Made by a program: the position numbers and the translations under genes. Positions 44,065 to 54,702 of a DNA stretch of 64,000 nucleotides are shown in pieces (the stretch's first letter is position 1; each line of letters begins with the position of its first letter). Source of the stretch: Dugong dugon (Eukaryota; Chordata; Mammalia; Sirenia; Dugongidae); assembly GCA_030035585.1 (NCBI GenBank), contig CM057473.1, forward strand, positions 6,560,501-6,624,500, written 5' to 3'. The notes under the pieces were generated by a model that was not told the origin of the DNA, did no database searches, and saw only the letters and a list, made by a program, of their open reading frames with translations.

Positions 44065-44309
44065 ATGTATATAGAGATGAGAAAGAGAATGTCTATAGAG
44101 ACGAGAAAGAGAATGTCTATAGAGAGGAGAAAGAGAATGTCTATAGAGACGAGAAAGAGAATGTCTATAGAGAGGAGAAAGAGAATGTCTATAGAGATGA
44201 GAAAGAGAATGTCTATAGAGAGGAGAAAGAGAATGTCTATAGAGAGGAGAAAGAGAATGCCTATAGAGAGGAGAAAGAGAATGTCTATAGAGAGGAGAAA
44301 GAGAATGTT

Positions 44310-44494
44310 GAAAGGGGAAGCCAATTTGTTTTGTTACCCGTTGCCATCAAGCTAAGATGGTGTAATTGTGCGTGAAGTTTTTCTTTCAGTTTCATTCCGA
44401 TTAATGTCCTTTGCCCAATTAAAACAACATTGGTTAAACGATGGTTCTGTAGACTGTAGAGGTTTACTGTAACAGCCGTCTGCGTGCCTGCTTT
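44310..44494. other. Unassigned intronic DNA after the array
   Basis: Nothing recognised. Confidence 0.4.
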
Positions 44495-44915
44495 CTTAGA
44501 GCTGTTGTAACAGAAATACTACAAGTGGATGGTTTTAAAGAACAGAGATTTATTTTCTCACAGTGTTGGAGGCTAGAAGTCCCCGAATTCAGTGTGCTGG
44601 CTCTAGGGGAAGGCTCTCTCTCTCTCTGTGGGACCCGGGGAGATATCTGGTCTCTTTCAGCTTCTGCTCCTCAGTTCCTTGGTGATCTCCACATGACACC
44701 TGTCTTCCACCCTTTTCTGCTTTCTTGCCTCTCTCTGTGATGATGCTGCCCTCTAGTATCTCAAAAGTGGTTAGGTTTCAGACACAGCCTACACATACGG
44801 CCTCATTAACATAGCAAAGAAAACCCTATTCCCCAATGGGATCACAGCCACAGGTAGAGGGGTTAGGATTCCAACACGTACTTGTGGGGGAAACAATTCA
44901 ACCCATAACAGTACG
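44495..44915 (-). mobile_element. MaLR-like LTR, antisense
   Basis: 'cttagagctgttgtaacaga', 'ttattttctcacagtgttgg', 'ccctattccccaatgggatc' and 'gggggaaacaattcaaccca' match the subfamily at 18,258. Confidence 0.7.
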
Positions 44916-45963
44916 GTTGGGTGCAGTAAAAAGTGCGCTGGAAGGAGAGTACTTCCAGTTCTGGTGTCTCTGTTTGGCCACGTCACTTAACTTGTCCGTG
45001 ATTCCATCCATCGGAGGTGAGCTGGTGGTGAACAGGTGCATGGGTGCACCAGCTCATCCTTCCAGATCTAAAATTCCCTCTTCAGTGTCCAACCTACTTG
45101 TCGTCACTGGGGTGAACTCAGGTGTTGCATGAAGACGCATGACTCTGTTGTGTTCAACATTTACAGCCACGGCACCAAGCGTGCAGAAATAGAGCTTTCT
45201 TCATTTCCCCGTAATTGAACTTAACTAGGCACACAGCCCCTCTTTTTACTGGGCTTGGTCCTCACTTTCAATCCAAAATGCAAATTTTTAGGAGTCGCTT
45301 TCTCTCTTCTACCTGAAGTGATCAAAAAGCTCTGCCTTTAGGGGAGAGGCTTTTGCTGCCAGTTCTCAAGGGCGTACACCGTGGTGTAGCTCATCCTATC
45401 TGATCCAGTATGGGCTTCTAACTTCGTTGCATTGACTGTACACATCCTGGTTGGACACTCACGGAGCTTGCACTGGTGCTGCTGACCCTTTGGGGCTCAG
45501 CCACATTTCACGTCTGCTCTCTCAAGGGAGCTGCTTGCCCTGCACCGCAACAGCACTCAGCTCCAAGTTACCTTTGGAGTCCAGTTGTGATGCCAGGCCC
45601 TTCCATCCAAGCATACAATGCTTCCATCTTGATTTCCTGCAGGCACCCCATGTGGCTAAGTGCACACCACGGTGCTGTTCACTCCCAGAGTACCAGCCGG
45701 ACGTGGGCACAAGCCTACCCAAGTCTGAGGCATTGGATTGCCCTCTTATCTCAATCAGGGCTTCCAAATTGTAGGAAAGGGAAACAGGGAGCTGGATTCT
45801 TATCACACATTTATCTGAACTCTGAGGTTCAGACTGTTTAAAGTAAAGCTTTTAAAATCAATGCAGCAACAACAGCTTCAACAATAACAGTAAATTCTTC
45901 TTTTCTATTTTTTGCAATGGAAAGCCAGGCTTTTTCTGCATGTATATAAAATATATATACAAA
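44916..45963. other. Unassigned intronic DNA
   Basis: About 1 kb; GC content is higher near 45,430-45,760, where overlapping frames of 94-121 residues occur on both strands without domains. Possibly an old LTR. Confidence 0.4.
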
Positions 45964-46125
45964 ATGGAGTCCTGGTGGCACAGTGGTTAAGAGCTCAGCT
46001 GCTAACCAAAAGGTAGGCAGTTCAAATCCACCAGCCGCTCCTTGGAAACCCTGTAGGGAAGTTCTACTCTGTCCTGTAGGTTCACTGTGAGTCGGAATCG
46101 ACTCAACGGCAATGGGATTTTTATA
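45964..46125 (+). repeat. AfroSINE type A
   Basis: 'ggagtcctggtggcacagtg' to 'gagtcggaatcgactcaacg'. Its 3' end runs straight into an AT-rich tract. Confidence 0.92.
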
Positions 46126-46384
46126 TATCTAATATATTATTTATATAATTGTACATAAAATTGTAATTTATATATAATACTGTGTATTATATATAACATT
46201 ATGTAATTATATATTTCTCTATATAATAAATATAATTATTCATATAATGTTATATTTCTATATATTATTCTATATTTTTCTCATAATTATTACATATGCA
46301 TATATTATTGGATACATTATTAACATATATTACCGATAATATATAATTATATAATATAGTACGTAAATATACTATATACATGTA
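46126..46384. repeat. TA-rich low-complexity tract
   Basis: About 260 bases composed almost wholly of A and T (TATATAATAT-like), starting at the SINE 3' end. Confidence 0.85.
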
Positions 46385-46698
46385 CAAATAGTCCTCAAGT
46401 TATGAAATATTCATGTTAGGCTGAACCGCACTTAGAACGTTCTGAGTTGTTTTTTTTTTGGTACTTTGTATCTTTAGTAATTGGTACTACATAGGATGTA
46501 ATTTGCTGATGTTATCATTCTCAGATGTTCACTCACAGATATTCAAAGACAAATAACAATCAGATTTATGAAGATACTGATAATAAAAGGCTATAATAAT
46601 GAAAACTAAAAAAAATGAAGGGGTATTCAACTTATGTCCGAAATGACTGATGGCAGAGTTGTCAGAAGGGAACCCTGTCGTAAGTCAGGGACTACCTG
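46385..46698. mobile_element. Pogo/Tigger-like non-autonomous DNA transposon
   Basis: Imperfect terminal inverted repeats: left 'caaatagtcctcaagttatg', right (reverse complement) 'caggtagtccctgacttacg'. Left flank is TA; the right flank is TG followed by TA, consistent with a mutated TA target duplication. About 314 bases, with no open frame. Known mammalian pogo-like elements duplicate TA. Confidence 0.6.
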
Positions 46699-48845
46699 TG
46701 TATTACACGTGTTGTGGTACGCCATCGAGTCGATTCTGTCCATATGTGTATATTAGAACTGACACTGACATTTTTTTCTGTGATTTGTCTGTTCTACCCA
46801 GGGGGACATTGCATACAAAGCTACCATTGCATTTAGAATAAGAAGCAAAGGGCGATGCCTGTGACTGGTGGTGGTGGGAGAGAGAGGGAAAGGCAGGACA
46901 CAAGAACGAAGGGTAACACAGACCGTGACAACGTATGTCTCCAAAAGAGTCGCACAGGCCAACTGTTTTTGAAACATCTGTTCTGTGAGCCATGAGAACA
47001 TCCTTGTTGGTCAGCTAAAACAGCATGGGACACGTGATCATCGAGGGCCTAATTAATGTGAGGGTGATGATGACATTTTGTTGCATATATGGAGCATTTG
47101 TCAGAAAATAAGTCAGTAGTAAGTACAAAGAAAATGCCTGAAAACAAAATAATAGATTATTAGGAAATACAACCAATCTGTTATAAATGCTCATTCATTC
47201 TTAGTTTTGCATATGCAGCATGGTCTTCTAGGAACTATAACCAAGCGGTAAATAAGTAAGAATCACATCTGGAAGTCCTTTTCAACAAGCTGTGAAGAGC
47301 ACATAAATGAGAAATCACAGTGCTTACGAGCAAGGAGGGCCTTTTAAAGCTTCTTATGAGATCCAACTTCTTCATTTGATAGATAAGAAAACAGGGGCCC
47401 AGGAACCAAGTTGGGATAAATACTCAGTAGTTGAGCCACGGTTCTGACTTCCATCTCAAGGTTTTTTCCCTTGTTCTTTTTTTTTTTTTTTCCTACACAA
47501 CTCATATGAGAATTGTTAAAAATTAATATTCGAATGTGTGTGAAATAGTACTCAATCAGTAAAATACATAAAAGTTCCAAATGACAGTAAGCACAGGACT
47601 AATCAGTGTGGTTTCTTTAAATCAGAATGTTCTTTGTGGAGAAGTTTAGCGGTGTGGGAGAGAGAGTGGATGAGGTGAGGGAGGTGAGACATACTCTAGG
47701 TATAATAATTATTGCAAAGATTAAAATTCAGGGTTTTTTTCTGACATCCAGGGAACATATCAATACAGAAATCTAAACAGAAACTTGTGATACATATTTT
47801 TAGATTTTTTTGCACTTTGTGTTATTCAGGCATTCCTGATCAACTTATCTGACAGTTACTCGGGAGTGCAAAAACATTGTCACACCTGAAGGGAATCTTA
47901 GAGGAAAAAAATAGCACTTACAAGTGTATGGGCTACAGCATAACAATTTAGAATAATCAGTGAGGATTGGTATTATATTTTGAATGACCCTACCAGGATT
48001 ACCCTTCAGTTAGGCTAAATGCACGTGAGTATGAGGGGAGAACACTGAGGAATAACGTCCATAACTCATTGTTTGAGAATGTCATCAAAAATCAGAAAGA
48101 CAAGCCACAGAGTGGAACTTGAGGATTCATAACTCCACCTGTATATCAGATATAAGGAAACTGGAGAGAAATGGATCATAAATGTCATGCCTATAAAAAA
48201 AATCAGTGAACAATTCCTGGAGAGAATGTTAAAATCATTTGGGTGTACCATCCTTGAAGTCTATACTAACTGTTGTTTCATATGAAGTATCATTCCCATT
48301 GACTTCTGGTTCCTGCCAATAACGTTTGGGCTTTTCTTCTCCTTTCAGAGGATGAAGTTTTAACTTATGGTTTCGCACACTCTCCATCTTTTGCTCGTTC
48401 ATTTTCTTGTTCTTGTATTTAGAGCTTGTCTTATTCTAAACATATTTCAAAGGTTTACAGAAACACATGTATTATAACCTGATACAGATACCATAATGAA
48501 AATGGAGGAAAAGGTGAAATAAGGTAAAGTCAGGGGTGTTGTCCCTGGAAGGTGCCAAAAGTGAACCAGAGAAATCTACGTGAGGTTTCTCAAAGTTGAA
48601 GTAAAAAAGGGAAACAGGACAAATTATAAAGTTCAGAGGGTCTAATTGCTTCAAAGAATTACCCGTTTTCTAGGCTACAGATCATGAAAGAAATTCATCC
48701 TCTGAGTTTTCATGGAAGAAAATGATGTGATGTGGATAACACTCTTTTGATGAAATCAGTAGCAGGTTCCCTATGGTTGTTTCTTATGAAGTTGTTCAGT
48801 ACTACTCTGCCAAGGAACCAAATAGTAATAAGCACACGTCTACGA
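46699..48845. other. Unassigned intronic DNA
   Basis: About 2.1 kb. A short antisense SINE tail fragment may lie at 46,718-46,738 ('cgccatcgagtcgattctg'), a MIR-like patch at 47,365-47,460, and a T run at 47,478-47,492. No gene. Confidence 0.45.
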
Positions 48846-49000
48846 AGATGGCATAGTTGTTAAGAGCTCAGCTGCTAACCAAAAGGTCCGCAGTTCAAAT
48901 TCACCAGCCGTTCCTAGGAAACCCTATGGTGCAGCTCTGTCCTATAGGGTCACTGTGAGTCGGAAGTGACCCAATGGCACCTAACAACAAACGAACAAGG
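48846..49000 (+). repeat. AfroSINE type A with LINE-like tail
   Basis: Standard head and body, but the tail continues as 'ggcacctaacaacaaacg', the RTE 3' ending rather than the usual 'ggcaatggg' form. Confidence 0.85.
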
Positions 49001-49640
49001 CAAAACATCCTGGAATGAAATTCTCGTGTGGTTTGTCTTGATCTAAGGCTAAAATCTATAATATCTAGGTGAATGGATGGACTGCATATCATCTCACAAC
49101 TGTCCATAATTATTGTTTCTGCAACTTGGGCTTTATTGGAAGGCGAGCAGCAAAAAATTCAAGGGGTAGGAAGTGATGAAGAACGTGTATATTTTGGTTA
49201 AAAGTAGGTCCATCAACATTGGAAGGTAGAGATAAGATCCTTCTAAGAAATGAAGACACCCATGTGATACTTCCTTGAATAGAAGACAACCTCACACAGG
49301 GCAAGCATTTTACCCAAAAATCCTTCTAAATTCACTACAATAAATGGACAAATGGGTCCTACTCTTTTTTCTACACTGGAGAACAAGGCTGTAATAATTT
49401 TAGGAATTATCAAACATTGACCACAGCCACTAAAAGAATAAAGGGAAGAATCTATTGTTTTTGTTTCTTTTAATGAAGCTCTTTCAGACATTTAATTTAA
49501 ATAATTTGTCTTTCAGATCCTATTAAAGAATAGAATTTTCAGCATATTCTGCCCAACGTGGTGACTTGGGTCTCAGAGCAGTTGATCTTAAGCCCTTCTT
49601 TCTTACAGTAGTGATGTCACCCTTCATGAATAGATATATG
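49001..49640. other. Unassigned intronic DNA
   Basis: Nothing recognised. Confidence 0.4.
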
Positions 49641-49680
49641 AATATATATATATATATATATTCATATATATATACACACA
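49641..49680. repeat. (TA)n / ATATAC tract
   Basis: Short simple repeat 'atatatatatatatatattc' and 'acacacaca', immediately before the RTE copy. Confidence 0.85.
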
Positions 49681-49681
49681 C

Positions 49682-49783
49682 AAGCGAAAGCTGGACAGAG
49701 AATAAGGAAGACCGAAGAAGAATTGCCTTGAATTATGGTGTTGGCGAAGAATACTGAATATATCATGGACTGCCAGAAGAACG
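49682..49783 (+). repeat. RTE LINE copy, part 1
   Basis: 'gcgaaagctggacagagaat', 'gaattatggtgttggcgaag' and 'ggactgccagaagaacg' are the C-terminal RTE region (RT end). The copy is interrupted by a SINE and resumes at 49,933. Confidence 0.85.
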
Positions 49784-49930
49784 GAGCTTAGAGGTGCAGT
49801 GGTTAAGGGAACGGCTGCCAACCAAAAGGTCAGTAGTTCAAATCCACCAGCCGCTCCCGTAGGGGCTGACCTGTAGGGTCGCTATGAGTCAGAATTGACA
49901 CAACAGCAAGAGCGTTTGGTTTCATTCGGG
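49784..49930 (+). repeat. AfroSINE type A nested in RTE
   Basis: Head 'gcagtggttaagggaacgg', tail 'gagtcagaattgacacaac'. Flanked by 'gccagaagaacg' (49,772-49,783) and 'gccagaagaatg' (49,933-49,944), a target-site duplication with one mismatch. Confidence 0.88.
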
Positions 49931-49932
49931 TG

Positions 49933-50232
49933 GCCAGAAGAATGAACAAATCTGTCTTGGAAGAAGTACAGCCAGAATGCCTGTGAGAAGCAGGGATGGC
50001 GAGACTTCCTCTCAAGTTCTTTGGACGTGTTATCAGTAGGGACCAGTACCTGGAGAGGGACATCATGCTTGGTAATGCAGAAGGTCAGCAAAAAAGAGGA
50101 AGACCCTTGATGAGATGGATTGACACAGTGGCTACAACAATGAGCTCAAGCATAGCAGTGTTTGTGAGGACTGTGCAGGACGGGACTCATAGGATGGCTA
50201 CGAGTCAGAACTAACTTGACGGCACCTAACAA
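49933..50232 (+). repeat. RTE LINE copy, part 2
   Basis: Continues 'aacaaatctgtcttggaaga', with a frame of 72 residues (50,0 region) encoding the end of the polyprotein: DIMLGNAEGQQKRGRPLMRW. Tail 'gagtcagaactaacttgacg' then 'gcacctaacaac' and a TA-rich tract. Confidence 0.88.
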
Positions 50233-51145
50233 CTATATATATATGTATATGTGTGTATTTATATACACTTGTATATTTTTATATTATTTTGTTCCCCTTA
50301 GATTTGTAATTTATATTTGTTTAACTGTGTATTTTGTTGTTTTTGTTTATAATGGATGATAATGTAGCTTTCATTTTTTTCTCTTCCTTCTGGATCTTTC
50401 AAATGCACCTCTGTAATCCTAATAATCTTTTCTTAGAAAAGCCTATTTTATCTAACAGGACGGTTGATTGTGTAAGGATGAAAGCGGCAACTTTAAATGT
50501 TGTTTTTTAGTCAGGGTCCTGAAAGTCAAATTTGCCTGCCTTTCTTTAGAGGCTACATTTTGCAGTACTATAGCCCGTTTACAGTTTATCAACAAACCTT
50601 GAAACATGGCATGTTTTGATTTGAGGTTTTGATCTTTCTCTGTGGATCCTGAAAAACAACTTTAAATTTTGCAGAATTTCTTTTCTTTTTCTTTTTTCTG
50701 AGAGAAAGGAAACATTTATTAAAACTTCATGATACATTTCATTTCCAAATCCACACCACTATACTCTGAGTTGAAAAAATTTTGATAAAGCAAGACTCCC
50801 GTCAAATGTATAAAATGCCAAGGTGAGCTATGAATTGAGTTATGACAGCTGCCTTCTACTTCATATGTTTATTGTTGCATTTTTTTTTTTTTTACAATCT
50901 CAATCTAGTTTCCACTCTTTCAAACATAAATATAAATGCAATACCTAAAAAAATTATGCAGAAGTAGAAATCTTCCATTATAGCTGCCTGAGAAAATCTT
51001 GAAACTGACATTTCCACCAAAATGTGCTGGCTTTAAAAAAAAAAAAAAAAATTCAGGGCTTTGAAAGTGGGGAAATGTCACATTATAAATCAGTTTGTGA
51101 CCATACAAATTAGAATTGTATTTCATAAGTGTATCCACAGTATAC
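50233..51145. other. AT-rich unassigned intronic DNA
   Basis: TA/TG simple sequence to 50,290, T-rich runs near 50,880-50,895, A run at 51,034-51,050. No gene. Confidence 0.45.
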
Positions 51146-51325
51146 TGTGCCCTGGTGGCACACTGGTTAAAGCAATCAACTGCTAATGGAAAGGTGGGTG
51201 GTTCGAAACCACCAGCAGCTCTTCGGAAGAAAAGTGTGACAATCTGCTTCCTTAGAGATTTACAGCCTTGGAAACTCTATGGGGTCACTATGAGTCAGAA
51301 TTGACTCAATGGCAGTAGGTTTTCT
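51146..51325 (+). repeat. AfroSINE type A, long-body form
   Basis: 'gccctggtggcacactggtt', 'gacaatctgcttccttagag', tail 'gagtcagaattgactcaatg'. Confidence 0.9.
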
Positions 51326-51400
51326 TTTTTTTTTTTGATCCACAGTATAATTCATACACAGTCTAAGGAAATGTAATAAAACTCCTTGTGGAAAGAACCA

Positions 51401-51595
51401 TTTACCAGCTGCAGTCAAGTCGATTGTCACTCAAGGTGACTGCATGCGTGTCTGAGTAGAGCTGTGCCCTGTAGGATTTTCAATGGCTGACTTTGGGGGT
51501 GTAGATGGTCAGGGCCTTTCTTCTGAGGTACCACTGGGTGGGCTAGGATCTCCAACCTTTCAGTTAGCAGCTGTGTGTGTTAACCACATGACACC
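51401..51595 (-). repeat. AfroSINE type B, antisense
   Basis: 'cagtcaagtcgattgtcact', 'gagctgtgccctgtaggatt' and head 'gcagctgtgtgtgttaacca'. Confidence 0.82.
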
Positions 51596-51694
51596 AAAAA
51601 GAACAACAAAAAAAAAAAAACAGACTCACGTAAATCTGAGCACCAAAGTCCATAAAGGCCATGAAAAAGTTATTGCTCCACCTATGAGCAGCTG

Positions 51695-52672
51695 TTAATT
51701 GACAGAGGCTCAAAGTCCTTTAATTGGGGAAAAGACAGTCTCTTTAACAAATGGTGCTGGCAAAACTGGATATCCATCTGCAAAAAACTGAAACAAGACC
51801 CATACCTCACGCTATGCACAAAAACTAACTCAAAATGGATCAAAGACCTCAATATAAAATCAAAAATTATAAAGATCATGGACGAAAAAATAGGGACAAT
51901 TCTAGGAGCCCTAATACATGGCATAAACACAATATGAACCATAAGTAACAATGCACAAGGACCAGAAGAGAGACTAGATAACTGTGAGCTCCTAAAAATC
52001 AAACACTTACGCTCATCAAAAGACTTCATCAAAAGAGTCAAAAGACAACCTACAGACTGGGAAAAAAATTTTGGCTACAAATCCGATCAGCATCTAATCG
52101 CTAAAATCTACAAGATACTGCAAAACCTCAACAACAAGAAGACAAATTACCCAATTGAAAAATGGACAAAGGATATGAACAAGCACTTCACCAAAGAGGA
52201 TACTCAGGTGGCTAACAGACACATGAAGAAATGCTCATGATCATTAGCCATTAGAGAAATGCAGATCAAACCTACAATGAGATATCATCTCACCCCAGCA
52301 AGGCTAGCATTAATCTAAAAAACACAAAATAATAAATGCTGGAGAGGTTGTGGAGAGACTGGAACACTTATGCACTGCTGTTGGGAATGTAAAATGGTAC
52401 GATCACTTTGGAAATGGATTTGGCACTTCCTTAAAAAGCTGGAAATAGAAGTACCATACGATCCAGCAATCCTGCTCCTTGGAATATATCCTAGAGAAAT
52501 AAGAGCTGTCACACAGATAGATATATGCACAGCCATGTTCATTGCAGCACTGTTTATGATAGCAAAAAGATGGAAACAAACTAGGGGTCCATCAACAGAA
52601 GAATGGATACACAAATGATGGTATATCCACACAATGGAATACTACCCAACCCAACCATAAAGAACAATGATG
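51695..52672 (+). pseudogene. L1 ORF2 C-terminal part, 5'-truncated
   Basis: Starts inside ORF2 after the RT ('cagaggctcaaagtccttta', then a stretch coding for the conserved '[13 protein letters not shown]'-like region in broken frames). The C-terminal cysteine-containing segment is in the frame 52,370-52,618: MHCCWECKMVRSLWKWIWHF, VPYDPAILLLGIYPRE, FIAALFMIAKRWKQTRGPST. Stops at 52,619 and frameshifts elsewhere make it dead. Confidence 0.88.
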
Positions 52673-53775
52673 AAGCTGTGAAACATCTTATAACATGGAG
52701 GAATCTGGAGGGCATTATGCTGGGTGAATTTATTCAGTCACAGAAGGACAAATATTGTGTAAGACCACTATTATAAGAACTCAAGAAAAAGTTTAAACAC
52801 AGAAGAAAACATTTTTTGATGGTTATGAGGGTTGGGAGGGAGGGTGAGGGTTATTCACTAACTAGATAGTAGACAAGAATTATCTTAGATGAAGGGAGGG
52901 ACAGCACAGACTATAGGGGAAGTCAGCACAACTGGACTAAACCAAAGCTAAGAAGTTTCCTGAATACAGTCAAACACTTCGAGGGACAGACTAGCAGGGG
53001 TGAGGGTCTGGGGACCATGCTTTCAGGGGACACCTAGGTCAACTGGCATAACAAAGTTTACTAAGAAAATGTTCTGCAACCTACTTTGGTGAGTGGCGTC
53101 TGGGGTCTTAAAAGCTTACAAGTGGCCATCGAAGATGCATCAATTGGTCCCAGTCACCTGGAGTAAAGGAGAATGAAGAACACCAAAAACACAAGGAAAG
53201 TAGTAGCCCAAGAGACAGAAAAGGCCACATAAACCAGAGACTTCATCAGCCTGAGACCGGAAGAGCTAGATTGTACCCTGCTACCACCAATGACCACCCT
53301 GACAGGGAACACAACAGAGAGTCCAACATGGAGCAGGGTAAAGGTGGGGTTCAGAACTCAAATTCTGGTAAAAAGACCAGACTTAATGGTCAGAGTGAGA
53401 CTGGAAGAACCCCAGAAAGCACGGCCCCTGGATTCTCTATCAGCCCAGAACTAAAACAATTTCCGAGGCTAACTCTTCAGACAAAGATTGGACTGGACTG
53501 TGGTACTGATACTTGTGAGGAGTGTGCTTCTTAGCTCAAGTAGATACAGGAGACTAAATAGGCAGCTTCTGTCTGGAGGTGAGATGGGAAGGCAGAGAGG
53601 GTCAGGAGCTGGTTGAATGGACATGGGAAATCAGGGGTGGAAAGGAGGAGTGTGCTGTCACAGTATGGGGAGAGCAATTAGGGTCACTAACAATCACTAA
53701 CAATGTATGTATAAATTTTTGTATGGGAGACTAACGTGAAATGTAAACTTTCACTTAAACTACAACAGTAAACAA
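52673..53775 (+). mobile_element. L1 3' UTR
   Basis: Continues the ORF2 copy without a break: 'gtgagtggcgtctggggtct', 'gagtaaaggagaatgaagaa', ending 'cacttaaactacaacagtaa' and an A-rich tail. It is the sense partner of the antisense 3' ends at 13,340 and 24,825. An 87-residue frame at 53,271 is not a gene. Confidence 0.85.
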
Positions 53776-54315
53776 AATAATAATAAGGAGAACTACTAAA
53801 AAAGAAAAACAACAAACAAAGTGAATGCTTTTCAGCCAGTGTAGATTTGGCGAAACCATTCTATGCCCTGAATTCTGGTTCTATAACCAAATGCTAATAT
53901 TCGAGATTCTTCTTGGTTAAAAAAAAAAAAAAAAAAACCCAAATCTGTGTTATTGCAAAAAGCTGCTCAAGAAAGTTTGGCACATACAAACGCAAGACCA
54001 AGTCATTAAAATTAAGTCAGAAAAAGAGCGAGAAAAGCAGCTACAGGGCAATGAGTTTCAATCTTGGTCATTTTTAAACCAAGTAGCTGTTCCTTTTCTT
54101 TTTTTTTTTTTTTAAGGATCCCTTAAGTAAATATATTTTTTTAGCCTGTAACATGAAGACATTTTGTTTAAAGTGAAAACAAGTGAATTTAGGTAGCTCT
54201 GAATTTATGTTGCCAATTTTTTTCTTTCCCCAAGAATTGTTTTTCCTGAGAGTCATAGTATCCTTTCAGCACTGTTAGGATTAATTAATTTCTATATAAC
54301 GTCAAACTATAGGTA
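53776..54315. other. Unassigned intronic DNA
   Basis: A run at 53,919-53,937 and T run at 54,097-54,113; otherwise nothing recognised. Confidence 0.4.
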
Positions 54316-54530
54316 TATTAGGAGCCCTGGTGGCACAGGAATTAAAGTGCTCAGCTACTAACTCAAAGGTGGGCAGTTCCAACCTGCCAGCCATTTCTCG
54401 AGAAAAAGATGTGGCAGTCTGCTTCCGTTAAGATTTAAGCCTTGGAAACTCTATGGGACACTGCTATTCTGTCCTACAGCATCGCTAAGAGTGGGTATCA
54501 ACTCGACAGCAGTGGGCTTAGTTTTCTGGA
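54316..54530 (+). repeat. AfroSINE type A, long-body form
   Basis: 'ggagccctggtggcacagga', 'gtggcagtctgcttccgtta', tail diverged ('gagtgggtatcaactcgac'). Confidence 0.87.
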
Positions 54531-54545
54531 TTATACCAGGTCAAA

Positions 54546-54702
54546 ATCAAACCTGTTGCCTTCGAGTCGAGTCCGACTCTCAGTGACCCTATAGGATAGA
54601 GTAGAACTGCCCCATAGGGTTTCCAGGAAGTGGCTGGTGGATTCGAACTGCCTACCTTTTGATTAGCAGCTGAGCTCTTAACCAGTACATCACCAGGGTA
54701 TA
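54546..54702 (-). repeat. AfroSINE type A, antisense
   Basis: 'gttgccttcgagtcgagtcc' to 'ttaaccagtacatcaccagg'. Only about 15 bases from the preceding sense copy. Confidence 0.88.

Larger units (their letters stand above)
36691..44309 (+). repeat. 24-bp minisatellite array, about 318 units, with higher-order structure
   Basis: The 24-bp unit reads, in one + frame, ENVYREEK (starting GAGAATGTCTATAGAG) and has 19 purines of 24. Units vary mainly at two places: the sixth/seventh codon (GAG, GAC or GAT) and TCTAT/TATAT/TATAC. Ten 22-bp units, in which GAGAAAGAGAATG has become GAGAAAGAATG, end near 37,317, 38,443, 38,657, 39,663, 39,829, 41,411, 41,625, 42,679, 42,845 and 44,067. Their spacings (1126, 214, 1006, 166, 1582, 214, 1054, 166, 1222 bp) are each a multiple of 24 minus 2 and repeat in order. 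The first 600 bases are the most irregular. Four of six frames lack stop codons, which produces predicted proteins up to 601 residues on + and 499 on -. These have no start context, domain or compositional sense, so I call the array non-coding. Confidence 0.97.

Noticed and set aside
36691..44309. CRISPR array
   Set aside because: The units are contiguous, with no unique spacers, and the genome is mammalian.
36693..44375. ORFs of 393-601 residues on + and 499 residues on - in the minisatellite
   Set aside because: Explained wholly by a stop-free 24-bp period and 22-bp frame switches; several frames of the same DNA are open at once and none has a recognisable domain.
45451..45841. Overlapping 94-121-residue ORFs
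   Set aside because: Three frames on two strands compete in the same 390 bases, with no domain and no splice-site evidence for an exon.
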